In this document: piece after piece, positions 32,114 to 44,100 of the stretch
Layout of the letters: the number at the start of each line of letters is the position of its first letter
Position numbering within the stretch: the first letter of the stretch is position 1
Assembly: GCA_021030905.1 (NCBI GenBank)
Contig: JAGFMI010000004.1
Coordinates: 62,001-126,000 of the forward strand
Reading direction: 5' to 3'
DNA: 64,000 nucleotides
Source: Pyrenula massariospora
Lineage: Eukaryota > Ascomycota > Eurotiomycetes > Pyrenulales > Pyrenulaceae
Notes under the pieces: generated by a model
Database searches by the model: none
What the model was told of the DNA's origin: nothing
The model's input: the letters and a program-made list of their open reading frames with translations, nothing else
Program-made: the position numbers and the translations under genes

Positions 32114-34374
32114 GGCAACCCAGTCTTCTTGGAACTGTAACGGCATCACTTCAAGGCGTTAGATATAATTGTGGCATAGGGCATTGGAGTTCAACATGCA
32201 TGAGCGGTGTGTGAGATACCCCATGGGCGGAGTCTACAGTAAAAACCTAATTGATGGATTTTTTTTGTGTTGGAAGATAGAGTGTAGAGTTCTGTGAAGG
32301 GGATGATCAAGACCTAGAGGAAAATTGTGCCTTTCAAGCTTGTCTCCTGAAGATACTGCAGTCACGTGGACTGCGTCCCGGTGAAGGGCTGACCCAAATT
32401 AACCAGCACTCTTCCCAAACTGGTCCACACCTTCGCTCTATAACAATGGAAGTTCTATGACAGCGGTATGTAGGTCAAAATTTCTTAGACACGATACTCT
32501 CAAGACAATGGCTCCTAAATTGCCATTTCCATTTCCTGAATCATTTCCGATATTTTCTTTCTCATTTGCTTGTTTGACCTATCCCTCGCAATGATCTACT
32601 TATTTGTCGATCACAAGCCCGCGCATGCTCGCGGTCGGGCTGGGATCCTCAAACAGTACAAGAACGCCGGCGTACGAACCCGACGTCTCACTGGAGTCAG
32701 GGGGCCGCGCAGATCCAGTGGGCGCTTTAAGAACGTATATTCAAAGCCAGAAGACACTGAGAATGAAGACATGCACTTGAATGAACATGTCTGGCTCGTG
32801 TGGCTGGGAGGCGGATGTTGGCTCGACATATGCGACGCTGGGCAACCGTTTCTCAAGCAAATCTAGTGTGTACATATCATCTTCCCAAACCCTGCAATAA
32901 GAGGAATCACGAGTTCGTCTCGTGCGTACCACTTAAATGCCTCGTTCGTGCAACCTTGCCGGCCCAGCTTTGCTTCTCGTACGTCGCACGCATCTGATGG
33001 CTCTCAATATACCGTCCAGCTGTAGGACGGCAGTCACCTGGCCATCCTTGATTCTCGTCCCCGTTCCTCTGCTGTCTCACCGCGCGCGCTTAGCAACGGC
33101 TCATGGCTTTGTATTACCAGAGGGATGACTTCCGTAGAAAGACGAAAAATAGTAATTAAAGCAGCCAGCCGAAATACGGCACAAGCGGCTGATGCTGTGG
33201 CCCTGGAAAGCTCGTATAGCGGTAGAGACAGCGGTCGGCAAAAGGCTACTTGACAATAGAAATGGTGTCCCTGTAAGGACCTTTGATTGCCGGTTGACAC
33301 ACACAGCGTATAATGTGGTGCCACGTTGTAGAAAGGGCAAAACTTGACAGAACCGACCTCATCTGCGTCACACAACAAGGAAGCTCGGTTATGCATCAGG
33401 AAATTAGTTCGATATATAGAAATGGGAAGAGTGAGAAAACAACGTGAAAAGGGGGTTCCTCATTAGAAACAGCTAGGCTGCAACATCGGTAGCCCAACAA
33501 GAGCAGTCAAGGGGTTTGAAGACACACGCGACAAACCTTACTGAAGATCGGGTCGATTGTTGCTTTTGAGTTGGAGACCAACTGAGGTTTCTCTCCCCGA
33601 TTTTTCACAAATAACGGTACCGAGCCAAGTTGTGAAACATGAGGCACGTAACCCGAGAAATGTAAGTGACAGCCGGACAGGTGAAGCGAGATACACGTGA
33701 ACCGGAGTGTTGTACCACGTTTAACGAGGCGCTGTTCCATGAAATTCAGGGACACCGGATAGATACATAGTCGAAACAGAGATCCCACCGGTCCCGCTGC
33801 CCGTCCACTGGATAGGATGACCATGTGATCAGACTGCAACGATAAATTGTTAGTTGGCAATCAATGCATTTATGTCAGTCTCTTTGTGTGAATTGGAACT
33901 TAGGCGAAAGCACGAGATTCAAACAAGGTTCAGAAAGAAACGGAGCCCGCAAAGTGCTGGAGTTCCACCCTCAAGACAACAACAAGGAAAGCTGTTCATG
34001 TTTTCTGGACTTAGGGTGTTGGATTGAAACAACATGGGTAAAACAACAAGTGTTATCTGAGATACGCCCAGAAAGCGTACAGCCGCCTTTGTCTTATATT
34101 GCTTGACTCTAGCCTCCACTCAGAAGTGTATCCTAAAATCGCTCCAAGTTGTAGAAAAAGCCCGAAACCATGTAATACCCCCGTATTTCTTTGCCTAGGA
34201 TCACTGCCGCTATGCAGGAATTCTATTGAAGGTCGTTGCTAACACCAACGCCGCCCAAATGCATCGCTAAATTGCTTTTGTTAGGTATAGCAGAGAAGCC
34301 GACAAGTCTAAATACCGGCTCTGCCGAATCTGGGGTGGAGGCCCTTCGTCCCACCGGTACGCCAATTGAAAAGG
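32114..34374. other. Long intergenic region between convergent genes (2.3 kb)
   Basis: Only short overlapping ORFs without motifs on either strand. Composition is mixed, with AT-rich stretches around 32160-32600. I see no RNA gene. Confidence 0.5.
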
Positions 34375-36379
34375 TTACGTGGCCCATGCCCTTCTCGCCA
34401 TCGCACACACTCGCTGAATGACCGGATTTGTTCCCCTGGTCGTCTCTGACTCGATAAAATTTCGTGCAATCTCAAAGTGCTTTTTCGCTTCATTAGGTAC
34501 CGGCCCGGATTGAAGGAGCCCGCCCCAACGTCTCCCGTTATGTCGAATCACGGCGATAGAATAGAGAACGTCGCGCTGCTCAAGGTTGTCGAGAACAGCC
34601 CGACAGCGATCCAACATATCGTCAAGTTGCTTTACCGACGTGGCATCCTTCTCCTCAATCGAGACAACCTGCCCCAGACAAAACCAGAACTCATGTTCCC
34701 TTATCCTGAGCTCGTCCGTACCCGCGAGAGACTGGGGCGTCAATTGATTCATGGGTAGAGTTTCACCTGTAAGAAGAGCTTCAACCACCCGCAAGCGGTC
34801 CTTGGGCCGATGGCTAACGAGTCCTAAAGGGGCTAATAATGGTCCTGGCCGCTCTGCCACATCACATAACCTGAAAAGGTCCCAAAGAAGTAAGGATTCT
34901 TCGCTTAGTATAGATGGATGCCTTAAATCTTCGTTTTCAGCCACATGGTCTAGGTATTGCTTGTACAAAGTAGCTGCGCCGGCATTTGAGCGAAGATGAG
35001 CGGAGCCTTCTGGGATCCAGAATTGTGCCTCGAAAAACTGATCAATGGCTGAGGCATAATTTTGCGTGAAGTGGGCCCCAATTCTGTCGTGGTCTTGAGC
35101 TGACAAGTCCTGTGATGGTGTTGGTCTGGGTGGTGGCGGATGCCCATTGATACTTTGAAGATCGTCTAACCTGAGTTTTCTGACTGCATTTGATATCAAT
35201 ACCTCTACATCAGTCATAGTCCAGAGCTTTCAAAGTACATACCAAGAAGTATTGGAGATCTGGCCGCGCCGCCGCTTGGATATGAGGTTATGCTAGATGT
35301 AAGCGGTTCTGAGCCGGATGCTTGGGATACTGGATAACGTGGATGGCTGACAGAGGACTCGGGAGCAAATTGAGACGTCGGGTCAGATGACGAATGCGCT
35401 GATCTCGGAGATCCTGTTGTATTTGATCGTGAGGGGGCAGCGGACGGAGGTTGCCCTAAGGATGCTGTAATGTAAGAATGAGCAGACGAAGGGGAATCGG
35501 AGCCTTGCTGGGTAAGATTCGCTATAGGCTGGGTCGAGGACGGACCATGTTGAGGTTTGAAAATTGGATCGTAGCCTTGACATTCGCGCTTGCTTTTCTG
35601 ACAATTGCGACACGAAGGTTGGCCCTCATCACACTAGCACCGCCCAAAATGTCAGTGTTTCTCAATAACTGCATGCACAAAACCGTTGTAATTTCGAGTG
35701 CTTCGGTAGGACTAGCGAGCTACTTTACGTAGGCAGCTTCGACCAAATGTTCAATTCACAGCAGAAATAGAGAGCATTCTCGCACCTTTATTCTTCTCTT
35801 GCGGCAAGTCAAGCAACCCGTCTTTGTCCTCCGCTTTACTTCCTTCTTATGTCTACCGCCCGAGAGCATCTTGTGCTCGTCTGGTGGGATGGGCCAACGC
35901 ATGACATGGGGTGATGAGGGCATGTTCATGGTAGACTGTCCTCCTATTCCCAACGGTACGTAAGCAGTTCCCATCGGCGGCGGCGTGTAGTATGGTGCCA
36001 CCTGACCCATCTGAGGATTGTAACCGGGCATCGGATTGGGCGGACCAACTTGTACAGCATATGGGTTCTGCATGCTTGTCTGTGGTTGTTGCGGAGGTTG
36101 AGCTTGACGTGATTCTATCGAGCGGATCGGCGGGAGGTGCATTGAGCCATGCGAGGTGGAAGGAGACTCCCGATATTGCTCCGCACTCGTCGAGGGCTGC
36201 TGCGGAGGAGCAGCTGGCGAGTACGGATAGGACGACATCGAAGGCGATGCATGGGGGTCGTATGCCGAAAAGACCGCGTGCTGGTGAATGGGTTGTACGT
36301 GGACTTGGGTCTGCGTCATTGTAGGGTCAATTGGAATGTTTTCCAACGGTGCCGTATTTTGATGGCCGTTGTGGGACAT
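34375..36379 (-). CDS. Zn(II)2Cys6 transcription factor (about 600 aa)
   Basis: Three exons: 36379-35786, 35633-35243 and about 35204-34375. The ATG at 36379 (MSHNGHQNTAP) is the first true ATG; the open frame upstream has only a GTG. Residues 1-180 are Gln/Pro/Ser-rich. The binuclear zinc cluster is TGCLTCRKRRIK | CDEGQPSCRNCQKSKREC, with all six cysteines (CX2CX6CX6CX2CX6C), split after IK by a 152-nt intron. A Ser/Pro-rich linker follows, then a helical regulatory region (VRKLRLDDLQ ... FTQNYASAIDQFFEAQFWIPEG ... LLWDLFRLCDVAERPGP ... EHEFWFCLGQVVSIEE), as in the ligand- or effector-responsive half of such factors. The second intron is either 38 nt (acceptor GATGTAG) or 59 nt (acceptor AATGCAG). 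Both keep the frame. Target genes are unknown. Confidence 0.85.
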
Positions 36380-38106
36380 TTGGGCATTGCGGTCGACAGG
36401 CCCAGAGATTCCCCGTCGAATTTCTTTCAGCCTTTCAGCAATGACCACCCACTCCCGATTAGCGAGGGCTTTCCGCTGCCCACGGCGTCATGCAAGCGAG
36501 GCGTTTCGGCATTGATTGCAGGATGGTGCGGGCGATCATCGAGCACGCAGACGCAGGTTAGAGTGCCGCGACCGTGGCCGTTGCGGAACCAGCTCTCACA
36601 AGGCTCGTGCTCGTGTTCGAGATTTGCAAAAGAAAGTTCTAGGGGGAGAACGAACGTCAGTACTGTTCCAGACCAAACTCTCACAAAGGCAAAAGACTCT
36701 CCCGCCGACGGGCCGACAGGCTCCGCGTGGATGACAGGCGGAAGGATTTTGGAGGAGGAGAGCTTGAGGAAGGGCAATTTGGCGATGAAACGCCGTCTCA
36801 GCATTCGGGGCTCGGTCATGCTGATTGCTCTCTCATCGGCGAGCGGAAGGCTGAAGGCAGGCGAATGGGATGCCAGACGCCAAACCAAAGGGAGCAGCCT
36901 CGGGGCAGGGGTTTTGATGACCTGCAGTCTGTCATTCTGATGGAGCTATGGCGCTGCAGTATGGCGCAGAAAGCCACCCGCGCAGCCAATTTGAAGCTGG
37001 CGAAACGGCGAAGCGAGCAGCCACACCTCGCGTGCTCCGGACAGAGCACCCCATATGGAAAACGGACGGTTCGCCCAGCGGCCCATCGCTGGCGGTGATC
37101 ATCTCGGTGCAGGCCATCCGCTGAAACCTGGGCGCAGGGCCGACGCTGGCAGAGACTGAGCGTTGCTGGCACTGGAGATGTGGGAGGAGTGTATAGAGTA
37201 TATAATAGCACGTCTTGTCGAAGCTTCCGCCGGCCGGGCGGTTTTCTGTGCTCGACCAGGTCGTGGGCGGAAGGACGGCCCATGGGTCGCGATCGCTGCT
37301 CCACCACCGTATGGCGCATGCCTAGGAGGGAGCGTACCGTATGTACATGGTCGACAGGCGTGGCTGAAAGGGTAGGGGAGCAATTGTGGAGACTAGGGGG
37401 GCCTGGGGGCGGGATGCTGGAGAAAGGAGAGGTTCAGGGCTGGCGCCGCGGGGAGCAACGGCGATGTGCAAGCGAGCGGCGACAGAGAGAGAGAGAGATG
37501 GAGAAGTCGGGTTGTACCCACCATGCCAATCTGGAATTTCGATCTCGTGCCGCCCTCCAACGGTCAACCCGTCCAACTCTGCAACTTCAACCGTCTCTGC
37601 TGCAAGGGAGTGGAAAACGACAGGCCTCCAGTCGCCCTGTTGCTTTATCTCGAAGGTCTTGAGCCAGGGAATGGAAACGGGGCAATCTCCGCTTAACTAT
37701 GCGCCCCCGGACCGCCTTTAATACCTGGCCAGCACCAGCGAGCCCGTCCTTGTCTCCCTCGCCGTCCCTCTCCCGGTCGATCTCCTATCACGTGTAACAA
37801 GCCCATTCAACCTGTGCGCCTTGGAAAAGCACCTCGTCCAGCCTGCGGGAACCCGAACCTCTCTAGACCGTAGAACGACTCCAGCAGGTACAGTCTCGGG
37901 CTGTCACCGACCGCAGGAAAATGAGGTGGTGAAAGTACCCTTTACCTGAAACTGACTCTCAGATATGGCTAGAGGCAGCTACGTGACATGAGAGCGCCAT
38001 ACTTGCAGGGTATCATGTAGTCAAGACTTGGTGGAAAAATCTTTTCATTCGTTCTATCTAGTGTATCAAACAAATCGCCTCAAGAATCCCTTCTGACAAA
38101 CTCTTG
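36380..38106. other. Long GC-rich upstream region of the Zn cluster gene
   Basis: 1.7 kb between the regulator ATG and the BRR2 stop. From 36430 to 37600 frames on both strands stay open for 60-170 codons, but starts are mainly non-ATG and no motifs appear, so high GC is the likely cause. It probably contains the promoter and a long leader of the regulator. A purine run (gacagagagagagagagatg) lies near 37480-37500. Confidence 0.45.
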
Positions 38107-41100
38107 TCATTCGTCCGATTCTTCGTCCTCGTCCATCCCTTCCGCAGCAGTGACCTTGAACGTCGGGTCTTGGTCCACGCCCATGTAGCTGTCACTCATC
38201 AAGTAGAGGGTGAATTCGTGCTCTCCAGCCGTTGGCACGACGAACTCTAGTTTGGTGTTGAGGCTCTTGCCGATCGTCACCCGTTTCACGGCCAAAAGAC
38301 TCTTAGTTGCATCTTCTCCCACAACCAGCCACCAATTTTCCATCTTTGTACCGGGGTAGAACGGTGCATGGACCGTAGTATCTGGCTCACCTTCTCCATC
38401 AAACTCTCTGTCCACCTTGACTTGGATGTAGGCCGGAGCGCCAGCAGTGATGCTATCCTCATCTAGCACCTGAAAATCAAGCTCGACACTAGGATAGCGA
38501 TTATTCGTGAAGTCCGCAACCTCTGCCAGCTGTTTATTTTCGAAGCCCATCGCCTTGACTAGTTCGGGGAAGTCACTGTTTTCAGTCGGGTCCATTGCGT
38601 CCATGAACTCAATAACATCCTTGATGCCGAATTCCCCAACCGCCTGTACGACTCGGGGAGAAAAGTGCGGGATCTGCAGCAAAGGGCTGTCGCGATCCCA
38701 TAGAGCCTGTACGACCATCTGAGACATGTCCATCGCACTCATGGCGTTCAGGTGACCCTCAGATGACAGTACATCCACACATGCGCTTAGTAAATTCAGG
38801 ACCTTTCCAACGATCATCTCCTGGTCCTTTGCCAGATCAATGGGCAGCTGTAGCCTGGAGAAATGAGCCTGCAACAGTACAAAGGCCTTGAAATGAGGGG
38901 AGCCGTAGACCGGCTGCGACATTTTCACGGGCACCCGCTCATAGATTCGGCGAAGGATCTGGTCCTCATGTCTTCGCACTTGAATGGACTCGAACTCAGT
39001 CGCCGACGTGACTATTTCCAGGAGGGCCTTGAGCCTCGTCTTTGGCGTTAATGACATCAGGAATGTCTGCATTGTGATGAATGAGATATTGTAGTAGGCA
39101 GCAATCTGAGCAGGATTGAGTGCGCTGACGCTGTCGTCTTCTTCATCAAGGTCAACAATTTTTGCTTCCGCAAGCTCTTTCAACGTATTTTCCACTAGCT
39201 CAGACAGATGCGTGCTCAAGCCTTCATGAGAGACATCGCTCAGACCATAGTAGCTTGGGTTAGCGAGTAAGCGTCTATAGAAATATGTGTAGGTCGTCCA
39301 GTCCACAGCGTCTTGCGTCGAGCTGATGACTCTACTACTAATTTCAGTGACGAAGGCGTCGTGAAGGTAGAGCTGCAGCTGGCTCTCAATCGGAAGGGCT
39401 TCGTTGAGGAACTTCTTGTAATACTCTCGCTTGACGGCAGGCACCATCAAAACGCCTTTACTCGTTTTGTCCTCTTGCGGCCGTGCGGCCCTTCCAAACA
39501 TCTGCAAAACCTCGCTAATTGGGTAGTCAATGTAGCGATGTTCACGTCCATCGAAATACTGAGTGTTCATCACAATAACGAGATGGGCCGTGAGATTAAT
39601 CTCCCAACAAACGTCGCGAGAGGCCAATAGTACTTGAATGGCACCGATCTTGAAAAGATGCGACACAATTCGCTTGTCACCTAGCGAGAGTGCCTCATGG
39701 TAGTATCCTATCCCGTGCGTGATTGATTCTGCAAGGGCGCGTTCCTTGATGTGATCTAGGAGAGGCGTTATTTCTTCAATGCTCGCGTGGAGGAAACGGT
39801 CTTCGTTTTCATCCACAATGCAGGCAGATAGAAGATCTAACGCGGTAGAGCGGACTTGCTTCCGACTAGGAACGAACAAAAGAGCTGGCTTCTCCGGTGA
39901 GAGTTGTATGATGGAGGTATAGCTGGGCCTTGCCATAGCCATCATTAAGGAGGGAAAATGTGGAATCGTGAATGACTGTAAATGAAGTTCCAACGGGACA
40001 GGCCTGATGTGAGGGCTGAAATTAAAAATCGTGTGTTTGTTTGCGCCTAACCACTCTCCAACATCACGAGCATTCGAAAGTGAAACGCTTAATCCAATGA
40101 TTCGCATGTTACTTTCTGTCTGCAGCGCAATATAGTGCATCCGAGAGACGATAACTTCATAGATGTAACCCTCTGAGCCACCCATCATGTGGAGCTCATC
40201 AGCAATGAAGAGCTTGACATTCTGAACGTTCTTTCTCCGTTGCCAAGCTCGCGAGATGACATCCCATTGTGAAGGGGTTGCAAGCACAAGATCTGCCCGA
40301 TCAAGGATCTTGAGATCGGCTGTCGTCTCACCGACAAGCTTTGAAATCGTCTTTCCACCAGCTATGCTTGCTAATCGCTTTTGCCAGTCAGCCAATTGAA
40401 TATCGACAAGCTCTTGAAACGGTGCAATGTAGACAGCCTTCCCTGCGGTGTCTGCATCTTTCCAGTGTCGTAGAAGAGCAAACTCAGCGCAGACAGTTTT
40501 CCCACCCCCAGTTGGTGCGCCAAGGAAGACGTTTTCATCAGCTTCATACAATGATTTGAAGACCTGGGTCTGGATCTTGTTGAAATGGTTCCATCCAGAA
40601 AACAGAGCCTGATAGTCTTTTCTTTTCAACGCTTGGATGGGCACCAACTGCATGTCCAAAAGCGGAGTATGCGGGGGAAATCTTTCAGGTAAAATAAGGC
40701 GCTGGAATGAAACCGGTACCCTAGTGACTGAATGCATCCAGCGATCTGAGACGATTGTGATGAAGTAGTTTGGCGGCATTGGCTCAGTGATAGGTACGGT
40801 GAAGTTCACCAGATGTTCGTTCATCTCCGACACCGCAAACTCTCTTCTCAACAAAAACTGGTCGTGGAAGAGAATCTCTTCGCCGTCGCAGTCTTCGACC
40901 ATAACCCAGAAAGTTTCAGCACCACCATGTAGCGCATCATCCCACGTGAAATTGGGCATAATAGTAAGCTCCATTCTAAGCATAGATCTCGTGATCGGCT
41001 GCACCTGAGCCTGGACGTCTAGCCGGGGAAATTTCGAGACCAGATCGCATACCGTTCGACCAGCTCTCGGCACTCCAAGAAGCTCTCCCATCCGCGGTGG

Positions 41101-44100
41101 ATCTAGGTCAAAGTAACTTGACCATGGAACTTCCATTCTCTCGGCTTTCTGGATGATATCCCTGGGGCAGGTCGGGAACTGGCGTAAAGGCGTCATGGTG
41201 GGCCACATGCGCTTTTCCGCCATCTTGCATAGATCAAGAGCAGTCTTCGCGACTGATGCCCAACCCTTTTTCAGAGCTATCTCAAAGATTGCTCGCAAGA
41301 TTCGCCCAGCAGACTGGGTAACGTAAACTAAGTCGGCCATCAAGGCAAGGCCTTCCAGCTTCAGCCGCGAGATGTATGCCTGCAGTAAGACATTGACCTT
41401 TGCTTGAGGTTCTTCAATGCTTTCCTTGACGGGAATTGGTACCCTTCCAAGTAGTTTAGCAAGCTCGAGTTTTTCATCTTGGCGTATTGGAATGTATTTG
41501 AATTCATCGCTGAGTGCAAAAATTCGGAAGAGCTCAACGTTAGTTATCATCGGCTGGAGATGGTGGTTGTAAGTGAGCATAGAGTTATGTGTAATATAGT
41601 AATGTGACGCAATGCGCCCAAGCTCCGTAGATTGAAGTTTGCCTGTGACTTTCTCGTACCTGACAAGTCCAGCCTTCTCCAAAACAGTTGCTGCCGAATG
41701 GATCAGGTCAACGCGCTTCTGTTCCAAAGCTTCGTCGCCGCCGTAGTCTGCGCCGACACTATAAAGACCTGGGGACCGTAACATGCGCACGAAAAGGTAG
41801 GTGTAACCAAGCCATTCCACTCCTTCATCCCTATTCCGAACGTTGCCCAGCACAACCTCGGCGTTGAGGTTGTCTGCCAACTTACTCATCAGCTGACTCT
41901 CGATCGGTAATTGTTGGTTCATCAATGATAAGTAGTATTGCATCTCCGTTTGCGAAGTGATTATGATCCCTTCACCGAACGTGTCATACTGCGGTCGACC
42001 TGCACGTCCAAGCATTTGCAAAACGTCTTGTGGGCTTAATTCTACCCAGCTTCCCTTCTCGGGAGAGTAGACTTGGGTGCCTTTGATGATAACAGTATGA
42101 GCTGGAAGGTTGACACCCCAAGCAAGTGTTGCTGTACAGACCAAAACCTGAAGACTACCGTCCGCAAAGAGCTCTTGCACAGTGGTTCGGTCTGCAAGAG
42201 TCATGCCTGCGTGATGGATACCGAAGCCGTAAGGCATGATATCCTTCAGGTTTGCATCATTCACAGTTTCAGCGTTCTCAGCTAGATATTGGCGGCTTGC
42301 AGCATCTGACCGCAAAATTTGACCAATTGTCTCCATCTCTACCGCCTTATCACGAATATATTTTGCGGTTTTGGCAGTCTCCTTTCTCGAGTGCACAAAA
42401 ATGAGCATCTGATTCCTGTTTGCCCCTACTTGCTCCAAGACTTTGGTGTAGCAAACGTCGTTCATTGTCTTGAGCTGTTTGATGGCCTTCTTATCCGTGA
42501 CCCCGATGAACTCTTGCTTTAAAGGACAAGGCCGAAACGAGCCGTCGAAATGGAATAAGCCAGTGCTTGGATCTACTCGAAGGAAACTAGCAACATCACG
42601 ATAATTTGGTAGGGTGGCGCTTAACCCAATGATCCGAACTGGATCGCCTAGCTGCTCGATCTTTCGAATTGTTCGACTAACGATGCTTTCTAGAACAGGG
42701 CCTCTGTCGTCATGAAGCAGGTGGATCTCGTCAATGATGATCAGGCGGACTAATCTAGTGTAGCTCGTGTCTGTGGCTTTTCTGGTTATTACATCCCACT
42801 TTTCGGGAGTTGTCACAATCACTTGGGTGTCTGCGATTTGTTGCTTGGTGAGCTGACGGTCTCCTGTGAGTTCGGACACTCTTATACCGTAAGTTGCGAG
42901 TCGAGCACCGAAATTACCGACTTGCTCTTGAACCAATGCTTTCAAGGGAGCAATGTAAACGATTTTAAAATCGTCGAGCATTATCTCACCAGTTTCAGGG
43001 TTTCGATGCTTGCCAATTTCCCTAAGCATGGTGAGCATGGCGACGTTGGTCTTTCCAGATCCCGTTGGCGCACAAATCAGCATATTGCCATCGTTATGAA
43101 ACGCGGTCGGATAGCAGCGTGTCTGAATCCGATTAAGTTCTTTAGCAGTGCCAAAGCCTTGTCGCGCCCAATCCGGGAGTTCAGAAGTTGGAATATTTTT
43201 TTCCCCAGCTTCTCGCTTTGCTTTTGGCGCAGGCACGTGAATTTCTTCGTAACCCTTGAAAGTCCTCTTTGTAGAACCGGTTGGCAGTTTGACATTAGGG
43301 TTCGTCATCAGATGATTGCCCTGTTCAAAGACCATATTTTGCAAATTAATGAGTCTCCGAGGTTCAAGACCGCCGACCAACGCGCCGTCCTTATCCTCTG
43401 TTTTCCCTGTACCATTTGTTGCCGCAGACGGGATGTCAATGTCCATAAGATCCATTTTCATCTTCTTAGGTGGCCTGTCTGCGTTTTCTTCCTCATATCT
43501 GACTCCCTTTCCAAGAAGTTCTTCCAAAAGAGATTGATGGCCGGCTTCAGCCATCATCTTCTCGATGGATGTTTTGGCTTCTTCGTCTTCTACAGCCCGC
43601 CGCCATCTGGTAACCCAAACAATTCTTTCTCTATTTGCCACCAGCTTGCCAACAAGGTCAGGTTCTTCGTAATTGAATACCTCCATAAGATCATTTTCAA
43701 TATCTCTCAAAGACAAGTCCTCGCCATCCTCCGACAATCCCGAAAGAACGCGTAGCGCGTCCTGGGATTTCATTTGTTGCTCGTGTGCGTCAGTATAGAC
43801 AGATCCAACCTGCCTTTGAAGCCAATATGCGTCGATTTCGTGTACAGGGATGGCCACTTGTGCTCTATCTTTTCTCGTCCGCGAGACTGGCCCTCCAGCA
43901 ACTGCGTCGATTGTCAATTCTTCCCCGGAGAGATCTCCATTATCGCTAGCTCTATAATCATCCCCCTGCAGCCTATCTGCATCTTCTCGATCTTGTTCGT
44001 CATCTGATGAAGCATCAGCTTCATCACGGACCTCGAATGTTGCGGCTCCGCCTTCTTCGTCCTCATCAGACTCATCAAAGACTACTGCTACACCTTGTCG

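Noticed and set aside
36427-37662. Overlapping long frames on both strands upstream of the Zn cluster gene
   Set aside because: Mostly non-ATG starts, no motifs, and simultaneous openness on both strands points to high GC rather than genes.
42823-43755. 310-codon plus-strand frame inside BRR2
   Set aside because: Antisense to the clear helicase cassette; no motifs of its own.
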